Positions 57,361-64,000 of a stretch of 64,000 bases of DNA are shown here, piece after piece. Each line of letters starts with the position of its first letter. Within the stretch, counting starts at the first letter, position 1. The DNA lies in assembly GCF_013426205.1 (NCBI RefSeq), contig NC_089427.1, positions 2,976,001-3,040,000 on the forward strand, given 5' to 3'. Made by a program: the position numbers and the translations under genes. Below the pieces are notes generated by a model, which worked only from the letters and a program-made list of their open reading frames with translations, did not search any database and was not told where the DNA came from. This stretch comes from Metarhizium brunneum. Lineage: Eukaryota > Ascomycota > Sordariomycetes > Hypocreales > Clavicipitaceae.

Positions 57361-58989
57361 TTTTCGTATACACAGTCGTAGAACCGGTCGACGGCAAAGC
57401 TATCTCGGGATGCTTAGAGACGGTTGGACGAACGAGGCGCACAGCGCTGTGGTAAGAGGAAAGGGTCCGCTCGAGCAGACAGGAGGTGGTGACGATGATT
57501 TGCCAGCAGGCGACACTCTCTCTACCTGGGACATGCTGTGGGCATATGGCGGGGTCGATGTCGTCCAACAACTGGAACTAGAGCAATTGAGCACACGGCG
57601 CCACAGGGGCAGCGGGTGCTGAGAGTGGAGAGACGGTTTGCACCAGCAGTACCTGGTACCTGCGCCAAACCCTGAATCCCGGCAGGCTGCAAGGTCACGT
57701 CGACCGCTCACCGCTAATTGGCGGCCGACCGGAGCGCTCCAGCGCAAGCCTCCAGTGAAAGTGGTGAGGGCCCCGACGTCTCCAGAATGCAGGGGCCGTG
57801 GCTGGCGCTAGAGCCTAGCTGCCTGGTAGCCTGACAGCACTTGAGATTGACGGCCCAGTCTTCAATGTTGATAGTACTCCGTAGATGCGCCCGTTCAAGT
57901 GCCTGCTCCTCGGCAACTCGGCCACGCGCTGTTGTGTCTGGTGAGCCGTCAAATGCGTGCTAGTCCAGCCGCATCATCAGATAACAACTGGCCAAGATAT
58001 CTCGCAAACGGCCATGTCACCTCTACATTTCCACTAGCGCATTGAATTCATGTACTACTATAGCAACATGGAGACGGGCACCAACGACCGGACAACATTG
58101 AGCTGCTCAAGTATCTGCCAATCGGACGGTCTGACCACTGATGTACAATCTGCTGGTTCTCTACGAGGCCGTTTAGACGCAGCGGTTCACTACTCATCCG
58201 TCCGCCTAGAAGCTTGAGGCATACTTTAATGTGTTAATATTTAGTGCTTTGAGGTCAAGTCGGTATGCCGCAGAACCTCGGCATCATCCCCTCACCATGC
58301 TAGAAAATACTCTAGCCAGTCCCATGTTATGCCATATATCCATGGCACCTGGGAACTCGAGCCATAGAAGATATCATTCGTACGCACAAGCATTGTCACC
58401 AACAATGCTTAATGAAGATCCTCGTCGTAGTCTTCACAGCAACGAGATGAGTATGCGTGGACAGTGGCGTTTAGCTGAAACTCGAAAGGACAATGCGGAT
58501 AATGCATCTGGAAACGGCCTCACTATATTGTAATGCGCGTCAAAGCCCGCAATGCAAAAATGCCCGGTCATCTACTCACCTGTTTAGTAAATCGGTTTAA
58601 TCAATAGGACATGTCATTGCAGCCCTGAACAACACAACGCTGGCAATTCATTCCCTCACCAGCTATCCTTTTCATGGGCTGCAAGGGGCAGTGCCTCTGC
58701 CCTTGGTCGAGAGAATAGACAGTCACAGCGAAATTAGCGTGTTCTTGAATATGTCCGTAGTTAATGCAAACCCTTTTGTAAATATTTCCCACGAATGCGA
58801 CTGCGCGATCGATTCTAATTACGACATATGAATACCTAGGTACTTAGCCAGTGCCTCGTGTTTATACGCCGAATGCCATACAAATCCATCCATAAAATGT
58901 TCCGACTCAGGTATACGCCAAACGCCCCAAAAGGTATCGTGCGAAACAAGTAACAAGATCTATCCCTCAATTTATGACCGACGGAGCTT
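57361..58989. other. Intergenic, upstream of alpha-tubulin
   Basis: About 1.6 kb, including the tubulin promoter. A purine-rich run (AGAGAGAGAAAGAGAGAG) at about 57222-57240 lies inside the first tubulin intron, not here. One TACTCCGTA copy is at 57875-57883. No gene can be supported. Confidence 0.5.
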
Positions 58990-60092
58990 TCAATGCCTGG
59001 GCGCCAATGGCTCATGTGGCAAGGTCTCCTGCATTTGCAATTCTTCGATGCGTTGCTCTATCGCCGCCTTCTGCTCGTTGAGCGCTCTAATTTGTCCGTC
59101 TCGCTGTCTGCCACTATAGGCATCGCGGCTTCCGGAAATCCTCCTCGTGCGACCCGGATCGTATGCGGGTGGCGGCTCATGTCGCTCGTATGGTGCTTGT
59201 GTACTAGAGATGGTGGAAGACATGCTCAAATCTCCCGCGTACGGGCCATCGCATGCCGATGGCCCGCGACGATGCATAGTTTTCAAGTCTCGCATCAGAC
59301 GGTCCTTGGTCAAACCCTCTCGAGACCGGCGCCTCCTGGCAAGGATATAATAGATGAGGCAAAGGCAGAGCAATACGAATGCGCAGGCACCCACGGCGAT
59401 GCCAATACGGGCACCCATGGACAAGGTGCGAGGTACGCCATCTTCATCTGAGCCGATTCCCAGTTCCTTCTTGTCCTCGGCTGTAAATTGCACTTGAATG
59501 GTGCTGACTGCCAACATGCCGCTATACAACGTTGTTGTAGACTGGGTGAGAACATCGTATGTACCTTGTATCGCGTCGTAGGTGATGGGGACGGCTAGGC
59601 CTGTCGCCACGGAGCGCCTACAATCTGATCCATTCAAAGTATATCCACTTACGTAGGTCAGCGTGTGCAAATCGACAACGGCAGTTGGTTGGTCAAGACT
59701 TACTAGGAGCAACAAACAGCCGTGGTTCTGTCTATATTCGATTGGACTGATGCAGTCGTCCACCCACCAGGGCACGTACCAGGACTAAATACGCCTGTGC
59801 GACCATATGAGAACATGCCATTAGGATAACACGACAAAGTGCTGGCTCCGGGCATGGGTTCGAGGTCCAGAAATGCGACGGCGCCTGGCGAGGCAGTCTC
59901 CTCTGGGTGACTGACAACATACGTCCAGGTGCAGCTCTGAGGACTTCCCCATGGCGTCGTCAACGCTGGAAGGGTGGCGGTTGTCGAGGTAGAGCTCGTA
60001 CGTGTGGCAGATAGCAAGGTCGATGTGGGTGGTGTGGGAGGAGATGGTTGAGTCGAAGTCGTAGAGTCAAGTGCTGATTGAGGAGACGCCAT
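58990..60092 (-). CDS. Single-pass membrane protein with Cys-containing outer domain and PPxY tail
   Basis: Two exons, 60092-59703 and 59646-58990 (intron GTAAGT...AAG), encode 348 residues. The start has no obvious signal peptide. Residues 2-45 are Ser/Thr/Pro rich (TSTQPSPPTPPTSTLLSATR). An ordered outer region follows with CTWTYVVSHPEET, LSCYPNGMFSYGRTGVFSPG, TCPGGWTTASVQSN and the Cys pair of TTAVCCS, then a helix at about 208-231 (IGIAVGACAFVLLCLCLIYY) and a basic stop-transfer patch RRRRSR. The inner tail contains PPAY at 289-292 and a C-terminal coiled-coil-like stretch (LNEQKAAIEQRIEELQMQET). The layout is shared with fungal cell-wall sensor-like and Mid2-like proteins, but no named family is assigned. 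PPxY motifs recruit WW-domain ubiquitin ligases such as Rsp5, which would fit endocytic control; that role is an inference. Confidence 0.75.
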
Positions 60093-62296
60093 TCTGTGGC
60101 GATGGACACCAACAGCGAGCTGTCCCGCCGGTTATGTGATATGTCTTTGCAGTCGGCCAAGGCGTAGCTCGTTGTTTACGGACAAGGGTTTTCGAAGCGA
60201 CAATATGGTCATTTGCCAACAGCTGAAGATGCTTTTCTGCGTGCGCAGGGACACATGGCCTTGAAGACGTCTTCCAGAGTTGGTCTTCTAAACTAGGCCG
60301 CGAAGATTCAGCAGCTCGATTGACGACATATACGCAGCGCCCTCTATCCGACAGAGTCTGTACCTAGGGTGATGACGAGGGATGGTTAGACAGGCGAGGT
60401 TCTTCGGGATGGCTGATTTGATGAAGCGGGAGCTCTAGACGCGGCACGCATGAATGGCCAACCAAAGCAGAGCGCAGAGAGAAACCGGCGAGGAAGGACA
60501 AGGCCGTATATGAATGCAACATATCGCAGCACATTGCTGTGCTGGAATTGCTGGGGGGAACATGCCGGCTCAGCATGAAAGTGGTTTGGGGCTTGGGCTG
60601 GAGCTCCAAGGCTTGGCAGTATCTCATGACGGCGAAATGAAGACGACGCCGAGACTGCCAAGCCCAACAACATTCAGCGCCGGGCTGCCAAGTGCGAGTC
60701 CGCGTCGACCAGCCAGCTGCTCAAGTGGCTCGGCAGTCCAACTTTTTCAAATCTCAAACTCAAACCCGCCTCCCCGACATGGCGATGCCGACGAACCCAG
60801 CCCAACAGAGGCGCCCCTTGCCTTCATCTCACAGCAATCGGGGCCAAGCTGGCCCATGGCTCTGATCACGGCGGCTTCCCATGGTACGTACAGGCCGGGC
60901 CGTGTATCAAAATAAATTGCTTCAAAGTGTCGATCTGGGCCAGTGCCTCGCAACACCAAGCCGCCGCGCCCTTTGGTCCAGCGTTCGCACCTGCTGTAGT
61001 TCGCGTTTGTGAATAATGACAACGTAACGCATTTCGTGGCGCACTTGGCTTGCCAAGGCGCGCACAAGCTTGGTGGTACGCCGTACTGCCCAGTAGTAAT
61101 TCCTCGTTACATTCTAATGTTGTTGGTCGGAGCCGACTGAGGCTGGCACCGGTACTGCCCGCCGTCGCCCTGCATTCAATCTGTCTGATGAGGGAGCAAA
61201 TACAAAACTCTATGTATGCGCATGCGGGGACGCGTTCTGAATAGTCACTGGTCTACCGAGCGCTTGGCGGTGATATGACACGACACCAAGACCACATCCG
61301 AGAGGCCCCTGAGCAAGCCTCGTACGGAGGTGCATGTACGTACTACGGAGTACTTTTCTCGCCAAGGGAACTGGGACAGGAGCCGACGTACGGAGTACAA
61401 TAATACGGAGCACCAAGCATCGACTATAGAAGTTCCCAGGGCTTGGCCGCCTTTTGGTTGGGCCAACACGGGGAAACCAGGCCATCCAGTGACATGTAAT
61501 ACTCCGTGGCGGTTTTCCAGTCCTCCTTTCGCTTGACTTTCGCGAGACTTGACTTGGGGCCCCAAGACAAGCATGTTTCGTCTACGGAATACGTAGTAGT
61601 ACTACTACCTGCTCGGCAATATACCGAGTGCTCCATGGAGTACAGACGAGACATATCATTGTACAGGTGGGTGGAGTGTCATGTTTGACCAAACCGAACA
61701 AATCCGTCGCCCAAGATTGTATTGGTGAATACCTCATTTGCCAAGACAGACTGAGCGGTCTCGTCACATTCATGGTTGCTGTCTCAGAAGAATGTGCTAT
61801 CAAAAGAAAGAAAAAAACGTCATGGCAAAACCACCCGTGCATCAGAAAAGTAAGAGACCTCCAGATGAATATGCTGCGTCTTGTAAAAATTCGAATGCCA
61901 TAACAAACATCAGCCGCAAGACAAAGCCGCAGTGCGTCGAAGGTCCCTGGACAGTTTTTCTGTCGGTCAAGGCCCGGGAGGCGGATGACAACTGAGACAC
62001 TTGGACTTGCGACAGCATTGATTCCTGGGTCAGGTCATGTGATTTATGTGGTTATGTAAGACGGGCTCCCACAATTTCAATCTGTGCGGGGGAAAGAGGA
62101 AAGAGGGTCGTCGCCTGTCACACATAACCACGTGATATGAGGGTCGAAGGGCACGAAAACCCTACGAGCAAAATTGGTAGTTTGTCAATCCGCAAGCGAC
62201 TCAACAGCCTTCTAAAACGACTCCATCCCGGCCACCACATTCGCTCATCGATACCGTGCATCGATAGGCGAATCCGAAATCACCACAACCGCGATC
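60093..62296. promoter_or_regulatory. Divergent upstream region of membrane protein and RPS15
   Basis: About 2.2 kb between two opposed starts. TACGGAGTA copies lie at 61344-61352 and 61389-61397 with near-matches at 61322 and 61412. A CACGTG palindrome is at 62129-62134 and an ACCCTA element at 62158-62164, both about 130-170 bases ahead of the RPS15 ATG; ribosomal-protein promoters of ascomycetes often contain such elements, but I cannot show use here. Open frames up to 133 codons (60514-60915) are not supported. Confidence 0.4.
62129..62134. promoter_or_regulatory. CACGTG palindrome upstream of RPS15
   Basis: A perfect E-box (CACGTG) lies 163 bases before the RPS15 start codon in AACCACGTGATAT. 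Cbf1-type bHLH factors bind this core in ascomycetes; the assignment is by motif only. Confidence 0.3.
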
Positions 62297-63114
<818 letters not shown>

Positions 63115-63965
63115 GAAGGTCGTTTTGGTGCTGGTCTTGGGTGGGTTTTGCATTCACGGACATTTATGGGCGAAAAAGGACTGGGTTTGGTAGAGTGGCG
63201 ATGCCTCTATCGAAGGTTGCTGTGATGACTATGAGTACCATGATAGTACAATAAGGATGCATCGTCGCTTTTTGCACATCTCTGTGTCTCGCAGTTTGGT
63301 TTTGAAATTCGCGTGCGATTGTACTATTCCTGATTGTGATGCATAGTACCAAGTGGACGAGCCACTCAAATATCGCTTGTAGATTACTGTGAATCATTGC
63401 ATAACCTTCAGGCATCGTAGCAAGAATGAGAGTCTCAGTGAGCCACAGCATCACTATAGAATCAATCCGTAGCCATCTATTGCCGTGGATACGTGTCGCC
63501 GTCCACGCCTTGACAGTACCTGCTTATCGGAATCATGCCTCCAGACTTTTCCATCGTCTCACAAGTTTAAGCACAGGGTAGTTGGCGTTCGCTTCCACTT
63601 AAATATATCTCAAAAAGAATAGTACACGTATGGGTCTTGTCAATTCACAGATCGCTCCCATTCAAACTCGCATATTGCATCATCTTACGTCTGCGAGCGA
63701 CACATGTATAAGGCTTTGATTCCCCATTCACAAATACAATAACCTAGGAAATACCGGTAGCATGAGGTTGCCCAGTCATCAAACATAGATGGCTATAATA
63801 AATGGCAACATGGTAATTGCACCAAGGAGGAACCAAAACAGCCGCAGATGGATAATTACCAGGAATGAATATTTTATAAAAGGAACAAGAAGACGTCTCT
63901 TCTATATGGACATGATGCGATTTCCTTCCTATCGCGATTAACTATACAGTTTGCTTCCCACGGTT
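63115..63965. other. Intergenic
   Basis: About 0.85 kb past the RPS15 stop. AT-rich, with no gene seen; it probably holds two converging 3' ends. Confidence 0.5.
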
Positions 63966-64000
63966 CTACGCCTTCTGCTCGGCCAATTTCCTCGCTTTCC
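63966..64000 (-). CDS. Possible 3' end of a gene running off the right edge
   Basis: On the minus strand the last bases read KARKLAEQKA then a TAG stop at 63966-63968. The peptide is Lys/Ala rich like the tail of many basic proteins. Too little is visible to name it, and the frame could be accidental. Confidence 0.25.
   Translation of the reverse strand, partial: KARKLAEQKA

Overview
The window is nuclear DNA of a filamentous ascomycete, most likely a Sordariomycete of the order Hypocreales (family or genus is only an inference). The evidence is short GT-AG introns of about 50-140 bases with CTAAC-like branch points, a base composition near 50% GC, and gene families typical of such fungi: an Ssk2-type HOG-pathway MAPKKK, SHE3-like coiled coil, Nop12, Dep1/Sds3 and peroxisomal Sps19. 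No bacterial, viral, CRISPR or transposase features were seen. Gene models were built by hand by joining reading frames across splice sites; wherever it could be counted, the joined frame closes exactly on the stop codon.

Layout. 0-10 kb: 3' part of a Swd3/WDR5-type WD40 protein, an unknown coiled-coil-start gene (about 2.5-3.6 kb), a long CT-rich leader-like stretch, a Ser/Pro-rich unknown protein (6.8-7.8 kb) and a three-exon cytidine deaminase (8.8-9.4 kb, minus). 10-14.5 kb: HOG-pathway MAPKKK (minus). 14.5-26.6 kb: a 12-kb gene-poor block whose only convincing gene is a 54-residue Cys-rich protein at 21.8 kb; this block carries most copies of the repeated 9-mer TACGGAGTA. 26.6-38 kb: peroxisomal 2,4-dienoyl-CoA reductase, a membrane-anchored histidine-phosphatase-like protein, an MFS (DHA1) transporter and a 3-beta-HSD/epimerase-like membrane protein, widely spaced. 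38.5-41.3 kb: a multi-exon unknown gene with an apparent frameshift near its start. 42.8-44.3 kb: SHE3-like coiled-coil protein.

45.8-64 kb is a denser housekeeping block: Pta1/symplekin (mRNA 3'-end processing), Coa3 (cytochrome oxidase assembly, found only by splicing), Dep1/Sds3-like (Rpd3L histone deacetylase complex), Nop12 (rRNA processing), alpha-tubulin, a single-pass membrane protein with a PPxY motif, ribosomal protein uS19 (Rps15), and the last few codons of a minus-strand gene at the right edge. These genes serve separate core processes; nothing indicates a biosynthetic cluster. The best candidates for something new are the dispersed TACGGAGTA motif, the tiny Cys-rich protein, the degenerate phosphatase active site and the several unassigned families.
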